64,000 nt of DNA, taken from assembly GCA_028274465.1 (NCBI GenBank), contig CM051458.1:56161253-56225252 (forward strand), given 5' to 3'. Shown piece by piece: positions 1 through 12,412 of the stretch (its first letter is position 1; every line of letters starts with the position of its first letter). The position numbers were made by a program, and so were the translations under genes. This stretch comes from Plantago ovata (taxonomy: Eukaryota > Streptophyta > Magnoliopsida > Lamiales > Plantaginaceae). The notes beneath the pieces are model-generated. The model had not been told where the DNA came from and did not search any database. It saw only the letters and a list, made by a program, of their open reading frames with translations.

Positions 1-545
1 CTCCCAGTTGGTGGACAACCAATTTGATGGGACATTCGATACAAAAAAGGGACCACTCGTTGTGTACCAAAAGAAGCTCAAAGAAATTCGTGACTTTTGA
101 TAGGTTCGTACTCACCAAAGTACTGAGATTAGATAACTCTAGGGCAAATGCATTGGAGAAGTTTGCAACCGCATCCAGGCCTATAGATACTAGATCGGTC
201 GTACTGATGAACGCTGAGCAGTCAGTGATATCACAACTAAAGCCGGCAGAATTCCTTGCCATGGTGGGACGACAAGCGGATTGAATGAAGGAATTAGTTG
301 GATATCTAACCAGCGGGAAGACACCAAGTTACAAGGTAGAAGCGAGACGCTTACGGATGCGCGCAGCGCGATTCTAGATCCACGGGGAATCTTTGTACAA
401 AAGGTCTTTGGAAAAGGACAAGATTTGAAATGTGTAAACCCAACAGAAGCACAAACAATGATACGGGAGACTCATGCTGGAAGTTGCGGAAACCACTCCG
501 CCGACAGATCATTATCCACGCCAAGGGTTATACTGGCCAACTATG
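1..545 (+). pseudogene. Ty3/gypsy (Tat-like) polyprotein fragment, RNase H end to integrase zinc finger
   Basis: Plus-strand reading in several frames gives the C-terminal part of a gypsy RNase H domain (around 90-200), a spacer, and then the integrase H-x-H zinc-binding region around 440-545 (ETHAGSCGNH followed by RSL and, in another frame, GLYWPTM). This order is typical of the Tat lineage of Ty3/gypsy pol. The reading is broken by at least two frameshifts. It stops at 545/546, where a copia LTR-like sequence beginning TGTAAGAAAAT starts, so the gypsy copy was cut by a later insertion. The rest of the element lies outside the window or is lost. Confidence 0.7.
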
Positions 546-1430
546 TGTAAGAAAATATTGACAAGATGTACCTCAAAGGTAGAACATCGGAATTTCAAAA
601 TTTTCTTAACAAGCAAGCCAATTGATTATCTATCTACGTATATTAATATCACATCAGAGTTTATGAGACAAACCTGTGAATCTGCAGCTTAAGTTCGGCA
701 GGTAATTGACACGGCAAACCTTTGTCGATTTCGATTCCCTTTTTCATCACGTTACTTCAATGCGTCTGGAGTATTCTCCAACTGGAATCACCTCAATAGC
801 TTTCCTCACGAAGCGGGAATTGATTTTACAAAATCGTTGCGCAGTGCAGAAAACCTACACTCGAAAATTCTTTCTGCAAGACAAAAGTTAGTATATAAAC
901 AATACAATAACTTATAATACATAACCTTGATATCCATAGATGGATGGTGTGAGTTGTTCTCGTGGTTGTGCTCAAATCTGCCTATGTATTTTCAAAACAA
1001 TCAAACCCAACGTAGTTCGTATGAAGGTGGCAATGGCGGCGGCATAGGTTAAGAAGGCGTATCTTTTCTTGTGGAAGGGGAGCACGAATTTGAGAGCTCT
1101 TGAATGAATTTCCAGCTCTCTAATACACTCTATTTATAGTTTCTATTGGAAGTCTTTAGAAGCCAATAGAATCCTGAAAGGAATAAGAATTCTAATTCTT
1201 ATTGCACAAGTCAAGCCTTTACCTTTTATGTTCCTAACTCTAATTAGGTAAAACTTTTCCCAACTGCTAATTGATTCAAAACTCAATTAGGAAATTCTAT
1301 TTACACACATGTTTATTTGGAGAAGGAGAAATTCTCCAATACCACAATCGGTTGACGCCAAAGGGAAGGTGGGTCCCACTTTTTGGGATCCACTTATATG
1401 TGTAATAGTGGCAATTTAAATCTAACTAGT
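546..1430 (-). mobile_element. Diverged copia LTR fragment
   Basis: The segment starts TGTAAGAAAATA and follows the same order of landmarks as the LTR at 10455: the GGAATTTCAAAATTTTCTTAAC block, a TATA region (ACTATAAATAGAG, minus strand, about 1126-1140), a CACAAG block, and GGTGGGTCCCAC followed by CCACTTATAT. It is a relative of that LTR in the same orientation, clearly older. Similarity fades near 1430, so it is truncated; no partner LTR or target duplication was found. Confidence 0.6.
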
Positions 1431-1660
1431 TTACAACCCGTCGAAAATCGATGGGAATAATTTAATATTGTATCATTTATATGAATTGTGCTTGATAAAA
1501 TTGAATATCTGATTTTTAAAAATATAACTACTTCCATGACTACGACAATAAATTTTACTAATATATCATGTTATAGGATATGAATGTGAAATTAAAGAGG
1601 ATCACATGTTCCCCTTTTTTCTTAAATGTATGTGTCTGACATTTATCAACTCAAGATCCT

Positions 1661-2792
1661 TGCACAATGGGTAATATCCCGACACCCCGTATAGCCTACA
1701 AAACTACAAAACTGTGCAAACAATGTTCAAACACACTTAGTGTCACAGGTTCAAACTCATACTATACGAATCACATGTGGGATACCGGTGTAAACAGTCT
1801 CAAACCATAAGGTATATTGTACAAATTCAGTCATGATGCTGTCACCTAGTGCAGTAATCTTAGAATTGTAAGGTATATTTCTCAAATCGCTCCCATGAAC
1901 AACTAATGCAATGCAACAACCTCAATGTTAAAATGGATAATTCACAAATTTGCACCCATGGGGCACCTATTACAACAGGCTATTAGTCAAACGTATAGAT
2001 CACAAAACTTCTTCCTATGGGGCAACTAATGCAATACAAAGATCACAAATTCACTCTTTGCGACGAACCTAGTGCAATAGGCTCAAAGTCAAAGACATAG
2101 ATATCAAGTTCGCTTCCCGTAAGGCACCTAGTGCAAAAGTTATAAATTATAAATTTACTCCCCCATTGAACATCTAATGCAATAGATTTAAATTCAAAAG
2201 GCATAAATTATAAATAGTTCCGCATGAGAGTTTAAGTTAGTGACATAGAAGATGTTATTCATCCATTCCACCATTGCGCAATGGGTAATATCCCAAGACC
2301 CTGTTCGCGTAGTATAGCCTACAAAATTGTGCAAACAAAGTTCAACCTCACCTAATGTCACATGTTCAAACTCATAATACATGAATCACATATGGGATAC
2401 CGGTGTAAACAGTCCCAAAATCATAAGGTATATTTTACGAAGTCGGTTATGATGGTGTCACCTAGTGCAACAATCTTAGAATCGTAAGGTATATTTCACA
2501 AATCGCTCCCATGAGCATCTAATGCAACAACCGTGATGTCAAAAGGGATAATTCACGAATTTACGCCCCATGGGGCACTTATTAAAGCATGGTATTACTC
2601 AAAACACATAGATCACAAATTCACTCTTTGCGACGAACCTAGTGCAATAGGCTCAAAGTCAAAAGACATAAATCTCAATTTCGCTTCCCGTAAGGCACCT
2701 AATGCAAAAGTTATAAATTACAAATTTGCTCCGCATTGAACACCTAATGCAATAGATTTAAACTCAAAAGGCAAAAATTTCAAACAATTCCG
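1661..2792. repeat. Two-copy tandem repeat, about 614 bp spacing
   Basis: Unit 1 (about 1661-2222) and unit 2 (about 2276-2792) both begin with CAATGGGTAATATCCC and share long blocks such as ACCTAGTGCAATAGGCTCAA (2089 region and 2638 region). Inside each unit there is a degenerate shorter module of about 60 bp ending in GGCACCTAATGCAA or a similar string. No ORF of interest spans it. It looks like a decayed satellite-like or non-coding repeat; no family is recognised. Confidence 0.8.
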
Positions 2793-4605
2793 CAATTTTA
2801 TATTACACTTATAATAATTTTATAAAAAATAGAAACACAATCATCTATATGAGTTTTTGATTGCTCTCAACCTAATACATTTTTTTATTACTAAACTAAT
2901 ATCGCAGCTGTAAGCAAGTTCTTGTAGTTTCTAGGGAAACATTTTTCATTTCGCCGGTGCGTCACTCTCTTCCTCACCAAAACAAGTAAACAACATCAAC
3001 AATTCGTGACTGCATGTGCATTCCAACATTTCCCAGTACTCCTGTCAAGATAAAGAGTAATCTATGAGCCTGTCAATGTTTTTCTCCTCCCAAACTTGTT
3101 TGAGTTTAACCATAAATAAAGGAACACTGATGTCCAATGCATGGTGAAAAGGAGAGGAACACACTACTTGCTAAAGCTCTCATTAGAACTACTACATATT
3201 AAAAACGCTGGAACACAACAATAGCTAAATCAATCCAATGAAGAAATTCTATTGCGGGCCGAGATAAGGAAATTCAAATATTTATATTCGAAATATATAT
3301 GTCTGACTAATTTTAGGCGCGCGAAAGAAAAAACTTCATTCACCTGGATCTAAAATACTAAATCCAATCAGATATAAAGTAATGGGACATGCATATGCAG
3401 GGAGTAGTTGGTACTTGGTGTTCATGAACGGAGATGAAGACGACCCATAGAGTACTCAAATTAAGTAATTAGATGTGATTCCTTGCTCTTATAGTCGCAT
3501 CACAGGTCACTTGGTTAAAAAACGATATATCTCACTTAAAATATCAATAATTCGTTCGACGACATATATTGGGCATTGGGCGTGGGGGATAATCATGAGA
3601 TAAAAAAGATGATGAGTATAGTTCTTCATATAGGGAATCGTAAACTATTGGAAGGTGAAACACCCCATATCAGTTCAAATTTGTGTTGTAACCAAGAAAT
3701 TAGTTAATCCATTCCGTAGGAGGAACATTAATTAAAGTGCTACAGCCTACAGGTCCTTTTTTTGAATAGTTATTCACTTTAAATTTATTATATATGCCTA
3801 ACCTAAGATCAACTTAATTTCAGCAAAGGCTATCATAATAAAGCCCCCAACTATATTTAAATCATGATTATAAATTTATAATGTACATGTCATGTTGCCA
3901 ATGTATTTGACTAATACAATTAATGAGCATATAAGCTAGGCAACGATTAGACCAAATATTTAGTTGAAAAAAAAAAAAAACGATTAGACCAAATATGTCA
4001 ATTCAAAATTATCTTAACACACAGTAAAGGCACCTGATGGACATAAATGGTACTCCTATTTGTGTTTTGCCGTCCATGATGAATGCACAAAAAGCATCAG
4101 AGTCTAATTATTACATACATCATTGATTAAATAGCAAATTTGTGTAACTTCCTCATGAAGATTCTCAGCTCCATGGATAATGCATGTTCTAGCAATCACA
4201 TAGTGTAACTAATCAAATACTGAAGCCTCCCGCTTACCTGTTGCAACCAATTAAGAAAACATTGAAAAGTAGTACGGTATAAAGTTATTAGGGAGATGAC
4301 ACATGGCTCAAATGAGTTTTGCAGGTTATTCTTCATTAGTAGGTAGGTCTATGTTAATTCGGAGAGTTAAAGTCAGCCAGTCAGGGCATAACCAACGCTG
4401 AATAAAGGAGATGACAGCAAGAAACTGGACAAAAAGATAATACTATAGTGAATGAAGAGTCACAAAGAATCAGGTACCATCAAAGAAGTTGGAATTAATT
4501 AAAGGTTTCCCTGATTAAAATGGGTCTATCTTCCTGCCTTCCATTCTCAATAACCAAAGTTGTCTGCCACTCTAAATTCAAAACCATAAAATATAGTGTC
4601 TGCAA
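2793..4605. other. AT-rich intergenic DNA, no gene seen
   Basis: No reading frame, RNA gene or mobile element boundary can be supported here. The only structured spot is a 17-bp direct repeat (3943-3959 and 3980-3996) that flanks a short A-rich tract. Confidence 0.6.
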
Positions 4606-4784
4606 TTCAAATTAGAGTAAGTCTCATGAGAGACTACCCTTAGAGAGAGACCTAAGAGATCAATTTATATTAATTATAAATTGACCCCAATACAAAACCT
4701 AGCTTCTAAAATAACCCCAACCCACCCAAAAAGCTAGCAACAAGGTAAAAAATCGGGTCAAATCGAGTCATACAATATGGATCT

Positions 4785-5013
4785 GGTATATATAAGATAT
4801 TTAATACACTAAACCGTCATCTTCATTCATTATACAAACTCTAGAGAGAGAAATACTATTCTAGAGAGAGAAACTCTCCTCTTCCACCACCAAAGACAGT
4901 CGGTCAACACCAAACCACCGTAGTTCCACCACCAATCCGCGTCATCATCCTTCTCTACTACTCAACCATTGTTCTCTAGGTCACAATCGTCGCCGTTACA
5001 ACTCTAGAAATAA
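4785..5013 (+). promoter_or_regulatory. Possible promoter and leader exon inside MULE A
   Basis: ATATATAAGATA near 4788 is followed by a CT/CA-rich stretch that resembles a plant 5' leader. It ends at a plausible donor (AATAAAG followed by GTAATACTTT, about 5013). No coding exon downstream could be recognised, so it may be a relic of a captured promoter. Confidence 0.3.
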
Positions 5014-5329
5014 AGGTAATACTTTACGTTCACGAATCTCATGTTTAATTTCTACCTCTATGAGCTTCTAGATCGAACGATTTGATAGAGAATATGCTAG
5101 ATAGACGTTTTTGTAGTTGTTTGCATCGAAACTTATGTAGATTTGTATTTGAATCGGCGTTATTGTAGTTGTTTGCATCTAGATTTGTGTTCAAATCGAC
5201 GTTCTTGTAATTGTTTGCATCTAAATTTATGTAAATCTATGTTTGAATCGATGTTTATTTGTGATAGATGTTAAATTTGTCATCTCCATCTAGATTTATG
5301 TAGATCTCATGAAAAATTGACGTTTTACG

Positions 5330-6660
5330 ATATTTGCTATGTTTTCAGCAATATGTGCTATGTTTTCATCAATATTGTCTATGTTCTCGCCAATTTGCTC
5401 ACTGTTTCGAATGCTCTGTTTTATGAACTGATTTCATAAAAAATTGAACTCTGCAATATTGGCTATGTTCTCAGAAAAATGACCTATGTTCTCACCAATA
5501 TTGTCTATGTTCTCACCAATATGCTCACTGTTGTTGAATGCATTTTTTATACTATGTTTTACACAGAAAATATATAGTATTGACCTATGTAGTACTTCTA
5601 TTTCTCAACAATATTTCTATGTCGTCAACAATATTTCCTATGTTCTCACCAACATATACCATGATCACATGAATACTATGTTTTACACATAAAGTATGTA
5701 AATATTGACCTGTGTAGTACTTCTATTTCTCAACAATATTTTCTATGTTCTCACCAATATTTCTTATGTTCTCACCAACATATACCATGATCTCACATGA
5801 ATACTATGTTTTACACAGAAAGTATGTAATTATTGACCTATGCAAGTCTCTATGTTCTCCCCATTATGCTCCATGTTCTCACCAAAAAGGCCTATGTTCA
5901 CTGATCAACACATTTGATATGCAGGTATAAGTACCATTGGTGAAGATTTTGACATTCGTAGATTCTTGAAAGGTCTGACATGAACTTTTGATGAGTTACA
6001 TGATCTATGATAAAGGCATTCTGCAAGCGTGGGATTTTCTATCATTGACTACTACTATATCAACTTATGTCCTAGACCCAGTCTTCACCAACACAAAAAG
6101 GGAGAAAACAACAGAGACAGAGGACCAAATTTATGAGGAAATTAAATGAGTTTGTGTTGCCTCTAGAAGAATAGTTATTCTAATTAATTTGTTATGTTTT
6201 GAACAATTTCCAGACTTACATTGTTTCGTATGTTCCTTTTTGACAAATCTAAAAAGTAATCTACTATATATTTATGATCTGGTTTGACAACATGAGAGAT
6301 ATTATTATAATCATGGGTTGCATTTGAAGAAACATATAATATGTCCCTTATATATAAGAAGAGCAAGTTTCAGGAGAGATGTTACGAGAAACATGGGTAA
6401 TATTTCAATGAACATGGGAGATACTCCAAAAAACATGGGTAGTATATCTCAGAAACATAATTCCTATGTTCTCAGGTATACGCCCTATGTTTTCCATAAT
6501 AAACACTATGTTCTCACCAAGAGAGAATAGAAAAAGTATGATGTAATATCCAATTTCAAAAAATACAGGATCAACAACTAAACATAAAAGAACATGAAAG
6601 ATTTCCTCTAAAACATGGGTAATATTAACAAATGAATAGAAAATTAACGATATATCCAAT
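5330..6660. repeat. Dispersed array of CTATGTTCTCACCA-type motif
   Basis: Dozens of degenerate copies of TATGTTCTCACCAATATT or TATGTTYT occur at roughly 20-30 bp intervals, with an inverted set (ACATGGGTAATATT) at 6390-6620. Read on the minus strand, the array around 5385-5520 gives an open run of N-I-G-E-N-I type repeats. These resemble the G-D-N-I repeats encoded at 55473-55533 in the gene next to the second MULE end. It is best read as an expanded coding repeat that has since decayed. Confidence 0.7.
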
Positions 6661-7039
6661 GTTTTACAACTTACAATTTATGATGTTCAAAAAGTGTTTT
6701 CCTACACCACAAACAAATTACAACCTTGACCAAATTAATACAACCCTACCAAGAATACAAAGACAAATCAACAAGGAAGTTGAATAGGTCAAAGGCTCTC
6801 TATCTCTATCTAGTCTTTAAAGTTCAGTCTTCATCACCTTCATCAGTTTCTTCTCCTGTCACCTGCAAACAAACACCAATCGAAAACATTTATAATAAAC
6901 ATAGGTATTAATCTAAACAACACAGGTAATAATCTAAACAACATAGATAACACATTAAGATACTATAAATCAATCAATTACAAAATAACAAACCAATAAA
7001 GCTCAACTAAAGTTGGTAGACAAACTTAATGGTTCTCTG

Positions 7040-7810
7040 AAAAGTATATTCTATGTTTCAATAAGTATTAGCTATGTTCCATGCAATACCTTCCATGTTC
7101 TTAGAGTTCTATGTTTTCAACCATATTGCCTATGTTCACAGTAGAACATGCCATGTTCTAAATGTGTATGCCATGTTCTCAATGTGTATGCCATGCTCTG
7201 TTTTAGACCAATATGATAATACAAAAATTCATGATGAAATAACCTGCAAAAGTATATTCTATGTTTCAATAAGTATTAGCTATGTTTCATGCAATACCTC
7301 CCATATTCTTAGAGCTCTATGTTTTTAGCCATATTGCCTATGTTCACAATAGAACATGCCATGTTCTAAATGTGTATGCCATGTTCTCAATGTGTATGCC
7401 ATGCTCTGTTTTAGACCAATATGATAATACAAAAAATCATGATGAAATAACCTGCAAAAGTATATTCTATGTTTCAATAAGTATTATCTATGTTCCATGC
7501 AATACCTCCCATGTTCTTAGAGCTCTATGTTTTCAGCCATATTGCCTATGTTCACAGTAGAACACGCTATGTTCTAAATCTTTATGCCATGTTCTCAATG
7601 TGTATGCCATGCTCTGTTTTAGACCAATATGATAATACAAAAATTCATGATGAAATAACCTGAAAAGTATATTCTATGTTTCAATAAGTATCAGCTATGT
7701 TCCATGCAATACATCCCATGTTCTTAGTGCTCTATGTTTCCAGCAATATTGCCTATGTTCACAGTAGAACATGCGATGTTCTAACTCTTTATGCTATGTT
7801 CACCAACATA
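7040..7810. repeat. Higher-order tandem repeat, about 208-bp unit, nearly four copies
   Basis: Units start with AAAAGTATATTCTATGTTT at 7040, 7248, 7456 and 7663 (spacing 208, 208 and 207). Each unit contains several of the shorter TATGTTC motifs and ends with ATGATGAAATAACCTG. The copies are close to each other in sequence, which points to recent expansion. Confidence 0.9.
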
Positions 7811-9328
7811 CAGATGCAAGTAATCTTAGTGACAATTTTGGAAGATGGATACAAAATGAACAGGAGGTACACAGAAATGACCTTGAAGTCAGAAGGGAAC
7901 CAGGAAGCAAGGAAGATTTTGAAAAATGGATACAAACACGACATGGAGGCCATACTAAGTATTATAAATACAACAAAGTTCCCGGAAAGACCACAAGAAC
8001 AAGCACCCGACAGCCCCAACACTAAAAATAATCTTAAAAACATGGACCATCATAATCAGAACAATATCAACATACACTAAAAATCAAAATAAGAACATAC
8101 ACTAAAAATCAAAATAAGAACATGGGACATAAAACAAAAACAAACACAAATATAAGAAACATGGATAATAATACTAAAAATATGGAACATATGATTATAA
8201 ACATGGGTAATAATTGACAGATTATACAAAGTCTACTACTACTAAATAATACTGCTACCACTAATTACTAGTACTACTTCTAACTAGTACTACTACACTA
8301 CTACACTACTACTATTGATGTTGCTAATACTAATTAGTGCTACTACTTCAAAACAAATGAACATCTCAAAACATCAAAATACTTGAATATTGTCCAAACG
8401 CTAGTACTAGTAATCACAAATTAGTATGTAATCACTTTTCCATCCAAAGTTCACCAAAATGCTAGTACTTGTAGTTGGTTAGAGACCAAATAAAGCGAAG
8501 AAAAGAAAAGGAAATGGTCAAAACTCAAAAGATTCAAAAGTCTACACACAAAATGAAGCAAGATCTAGAAAACGAACTAACGAAGGCACCCATCTCAAAA
8601 TCTTGTCGTCCATGTTTTCACTACAGCATCATATCATATATTGGTGTCGTCTTCTCCACTTGAAGATCCCCCTACCTGCATCCATTTATTTGTCATCTAT
8701 CCGATCCATTCCCCATCTCGACCTCATCCGCAACCCCGCATTGGCCTCCGCACCTGTAGGCTTTACTACTCCGTCTGCGTCAAATTGCCGCCGAGACTCT
8801 ACATCTGCATCACCTACTTCATGATAACCTGCCGAGATCTCCGCCACTTCACATGGCGGAGAAGTCTCACAATCTGGCGGTGGACATCGAAGATGAGAAA
8901 AGAAAGGGTAGAGAGAGAAACAAAAACGGGGCAGGTTTAATACTAAAAATAAGGGCCGGGTCAAAAGATCCGCGAAAATTTCATTTTTAATGGTAAATTG
9001 CATAATGGTACGGTCTCTCTTTAACTTAAATAGAGACGGTCTCTTATGAGACTTTGCGTTCAAATTATGGATTTGGAGTAGAATTTAATAATTTAAAAAA
9101 TAATGAGGAACTCACACTCACACATAGGTTTGGAGTGGTATTGAATTAGACATAGGTGAAATAGATGACTTCTATTGGTATGCATCAACAAATTCTATAT
9201 CTCCGATCTTACCAATTAAGTAATGCACCAAGTAATTACAAAACCTGCACAAAAGATAGTTTGTCTAGACATGCATGGCATTGATACAGGTTTACTTTGA
9301 CCTTACCAGAAGTATTGTGAAACATGCT

Positions 9329-10319
9329 TGTCGGTATCGGAATATGTCCAACCCCTAAGAGCGTACTAGGGCGTCATGGGCTGACCATGATAGAAGGGTC
9401 CGATCACCTTTCATAAGGGTCCGACCAAACAAAAGACTAGGCAATAGCCTAAGTCCTTATGTGCGGTCTAAAAGTACAACTGTCCTACTAGCCATTGAGC
9501 TGCCCTACTAGCGTGGTGACGCCTACTAGCAGGACAAAGTCCTAGTAGCCACCAGCTAGGGGAAAGGCAAGCCCAGCAAAGAGCTCCTCGGGCTACACCA
9601 CGACCTCCGGCTATGTAGCCTCGCCCTACTAGCACGCCGAGAGGAACAAGATTGGTGCCCTTCTGCCCTACTAGCACAGGTAGTCGGACGAGTGTCCTTC
9701 CGCCCTACTACCACAGGTGGCCGGACATAACTCCTTACGTCAAGGAAGAATTAACATGTCCTAAGAAAAGGTGGTCCTCGGACCTTGGATGCTCGACAGT
9801 CGCGCTACTACTCCGTCCTCGGACGGTACTAGGGCGACACCCGCCCTAGGAGCACTTTGGTACCAAGGATGACCATTTTACCCCTGCCAGCCCTAGTGGA
9901 AGATCTGGGCCAAAGCCCATGGGTCACTCCAAATGGGCCTAAGCCCATAGAAGACTCAATCATGGTCGGCACTTGTCACGATCCTAAGTGCTCAAGCAAT
10001 ATTCTATTGCTAGTATAAATATGGACTCACTCCAATCAAGGTAATCAATCAATCATTCAATCATCACACTACTTTCTCACTCTACATTTACTAGGGAAGC
10101 CTACCAACTCCCTATACGTAAAGTCGTCACTCCGGCTTGATCTTAGACAAGCCGGGCTTGTGGCACTAACCCTCCCCACTTGCTATGTTATACCTCAGGT
10201 CCTAGGTACAGTACGGAAGGCACTTGAAGTGCGAAGGACGTTCTAGAACCTTCGCCCTACGACGCTCCAGAGGAAAGTACGGCCACGCTCCAGAGGAAAG
10301 CACTAATTACCTATCAACA
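9329..10319 (+). repeat. 5' LTR of the Tat-like element
   Basis: It starts TGTCGGTATCGG and ends CCTATCAACA, matching the copy at 42342-43910. It carries a TATA box (TATAAATATG, 10014-10023) about 300 bp before its end. A motif CCCTACTAGC recurs many times within it (for example 9503-9512). Confidence 0.9.
10014..10023 (+). promoter_or_regulatory. TATA box in Tat-like LTR
   Basis: TATAAATATG is placed as expected for the U3/R boundary. The same box is kept in the 3' LTR at 43042-43050. Confidence 0.6.
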
Positions 10320-10332
10320 TTTGGCGCCGTCC
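10320..10332 (+). promoter_or_regulatory. Primer binding site of the Tat-like element
   Basis: TTTGGCGCCGTCC immediately follows the LTR. TGGCGCCG-type primer sites are characteristic of Tat/Athila gypsy elements; the match to a tRNA 3' end is partial here. Confidence 0.65.
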
Positions 10333-10373
10333 GATCAAAAGGTTACCCTCGCCCTACTAGCGCGGTCCGAAGG

Positions 10374-10454
10374 ATGGTTAATCCTCGAAGAAGTACCCGC
10401 CTTGCGACCGCTGTCGCCAGACCCCCACCTGCTCGTCTTCGGGGCCGTCCCCCG
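10374..10454 (+). pseudogene. gag N-terminus of the Tat-like element, cut by copia insertion
   Basis: A reading frame starts MVNPRRSTRLATAVARPPP, an Arg/Pro-rich start 54 bp after the PBS, where gag should begin. It is cut after about 27 codons by the copia element at 10455 and resumes in frame at 33480 for a few codons, until an in-frame TAG and the next insertion. It is therefore not a functional gag. Confidence 0.6.
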
Positions 10455-12412
10455 TGTAAGAAAATACGGTCAGAGTTACCCCTAGGGTACGCAGCGGAAT
10501 TTCAAAAATTTTCTTAACATACAGGTTAATTGATTATGCATATGTCGTATATATATATAAACACGTCAATTAGAAGACTAACCTTACTTCCAAAGCAGCT
10601 TCCAAGTCTTCGTAATAATCCGGTGTATCTTCTCCTTCGTCGAAGTCGAAGATATCTACAATGCTCCTTATATCTGCAAGACAATAAGAGTTAGTTTCCA
10701 GCTCCTAGAACCTCAACCTTCGTATCCACGGATGAACAGCCTATCGGAAGAATGCTAGGATATTCTTTATGTGACCAAGAAGACGGGGCGGCAATTCCTC
10801 CAGGTGGTGGTGCGCGCGCGTGAGGCTCAGAGGAGGAGGGGAGAGCTTTTATTTTCTCTAAGAAAACTGGGTAGAATAATTGTGTTCAAAACTGTGTCTG
10901 AAACTATGTGTCAAAAGCTCTCTAATAGTCTACTATATATAGTAGTCTATAGAAGCCTAAAGCATAAGCAATTAGACTTCGTAAATGAATAAGAATCTAA
11001 TTCTTCTCGCACAAGGAAACCAATATCAAGTCTAGATTCATTCCCAATCAAATTAAAACTCAATCAGGAAAATCTAACTTATCCCTTGGACTTCTAATAG
11101 AGGAAGGAGTCGAACTCCTTCTCCTACCCAGCCACGCGCGCGCGCGCCTAGTCCTACGGGAGGTGTGGGACCCACTTATATTTCTAAGGCAATTCAAACT
11201 CCAAGTAGATTTTGCCCAAGTGCATATGTTAATTCTAAATTAACATATCCTTTCTAATCAAATCTCCATTATATTTCCAAAATATAATCTTTAATTGTAT
11301 TTACATAAAATACAATTAATTAGCCAATTCAATTAATAATTCCAAATCATTAATTGAGCCACCAAACATTATAATTAATTCCAAATCAATTATAATCCAT
11401 CAATCACAATTAATTCCAAATTAATTGCGATTCCATCTTAAAGGATATTCTGATAGACTGAATCACCACATAGTGTGACCCATAGGGCCTCACCGTATTA
11501 AGCAAGTCCTAGACTAGGCAACATGGAATTCCTAGACGGTTCCATTTGCAATATTAATACGTGAGGACGTTTGAGAGGTTTCTCAAAGCTAACCCTTTCG
11601 TTGCGAAGCCTGTTGCGCTCAACGCGGCGATGGTAACGTCCCTTCATCTGACTTGCTCGAATGTATCTAGGATCGATGAAGTTTCTATCCCAATAATACA
11701 TCCACGGGCGTCTCAGGGAGTTGCTTGGTTAAGATATACTTATGACCATCATAATATATCATTTGCACTGGCCAGTGACTTTACCAACACAACTATGCAG
11801 ACTATGAGCAGTGCTCTCCTGTGCTACACTTGAGAGATGAATCCTTCACAGAATCACTTATCACCCCCATTTGTATTTAGCCATAATCCTGGATCGTGTC
11901 TTAGGTCAGCTGCTTATTCAGAGCTGACATCGACGGGTCCACCAAGGATATGGGGCAACAAATGTGATGATAAAGTCCTGTAAGTACAAAGGACGAATGG
12001 CATCACTTTGACAACTCACCGGTTCCCATAGACACGTCGGTGTAGAGCATACATCGATGGGAGTGTCCGGTGGGTACTTCCATTGTTCGATAAAGCTTCT
12101 TCGAACAACTATGCGCAGTTATGGGAACGTTCCTTGATTGTCCAACAATCCGTTCCGTGGTCGTGGGATCGGCTCACACTTGCTCCAACAAGTATAACCT
12201 CCACGCATACTAGTCTTGTCAGGTTCATTCAGACCCCCACATCCGAGATGAACCACGACTAGGGAGAGTTTGGGATAGATGATAACTCACATAGCTCCCA
12301 CTAACTGTGTGATCGGTCATCTATCCGAGGGGACATGTTTAATATCAATACAGACAGTAATAAAGATATGACATGCTGCAGCCTGGTGTAATATAAATAT
12401 GAAAGCGATACT
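10455..12412 (-). repeat. 3' LTR of copia element 1, truncated at its inner end
   Basis: This matches 27692-33353 once the CACTA insertion is removed. The outer end is TGTAAGAAAATACGG on the plus strand. At 12412 the match stops 121 bp short of the true LTR end seen at 33474, and pol C-terminal coding follows directly. A deletion has therefore removed the start of the LTR and the polypurine tract. The left LTR also has about 150 bp (around 10755-10905) missing from the right LTR. Confidence 0.85.

Larger units (their letters stand above)
4615..9058. mobile_element. MULE A: non-autonomous Mutator-like element with 9-bp TSD
   Basis: The element is flanked by the 9-bp direct repeat TTCAAATTA (4606-4614 and 9059-9067), the TSD size of Mutator-like elements. 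The ends are related inverted repeats: GAGTAAGTCTCATGAGAGAC on the left and, read on the minus strand, CGCAAAGTCTCATAAGAGAC on the right. No transposase is encoded. About 2.9 kb of the interior (5330-8220) is arrays of a motif around CTATGTTCTCACCA. A plus-strand CT-rich exon-like stretch (about 4850-5013) follows a TATA-like sequence (about 4788). The right 110 bp are closely similar to the MULE end at 52809. Confidence 0.85.

Noticed and set aside
5486..8080. Plus-strand ORFs rich in Met-Phe-Ser and Tyr-Val inside MULE A
   Set aside because: They are translations of the TATGTTCTCACC repeats on the non-coding strand.
12292..12306. A polypurine tract (AGTTAGTGGGAGC, minus strand) as the inner border of the copia 1 LTR
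   Set aside because: It is present in both LTR copies, and the TSD CCCCG places the true LTR end at 33474, so this motif is inside the LTR.
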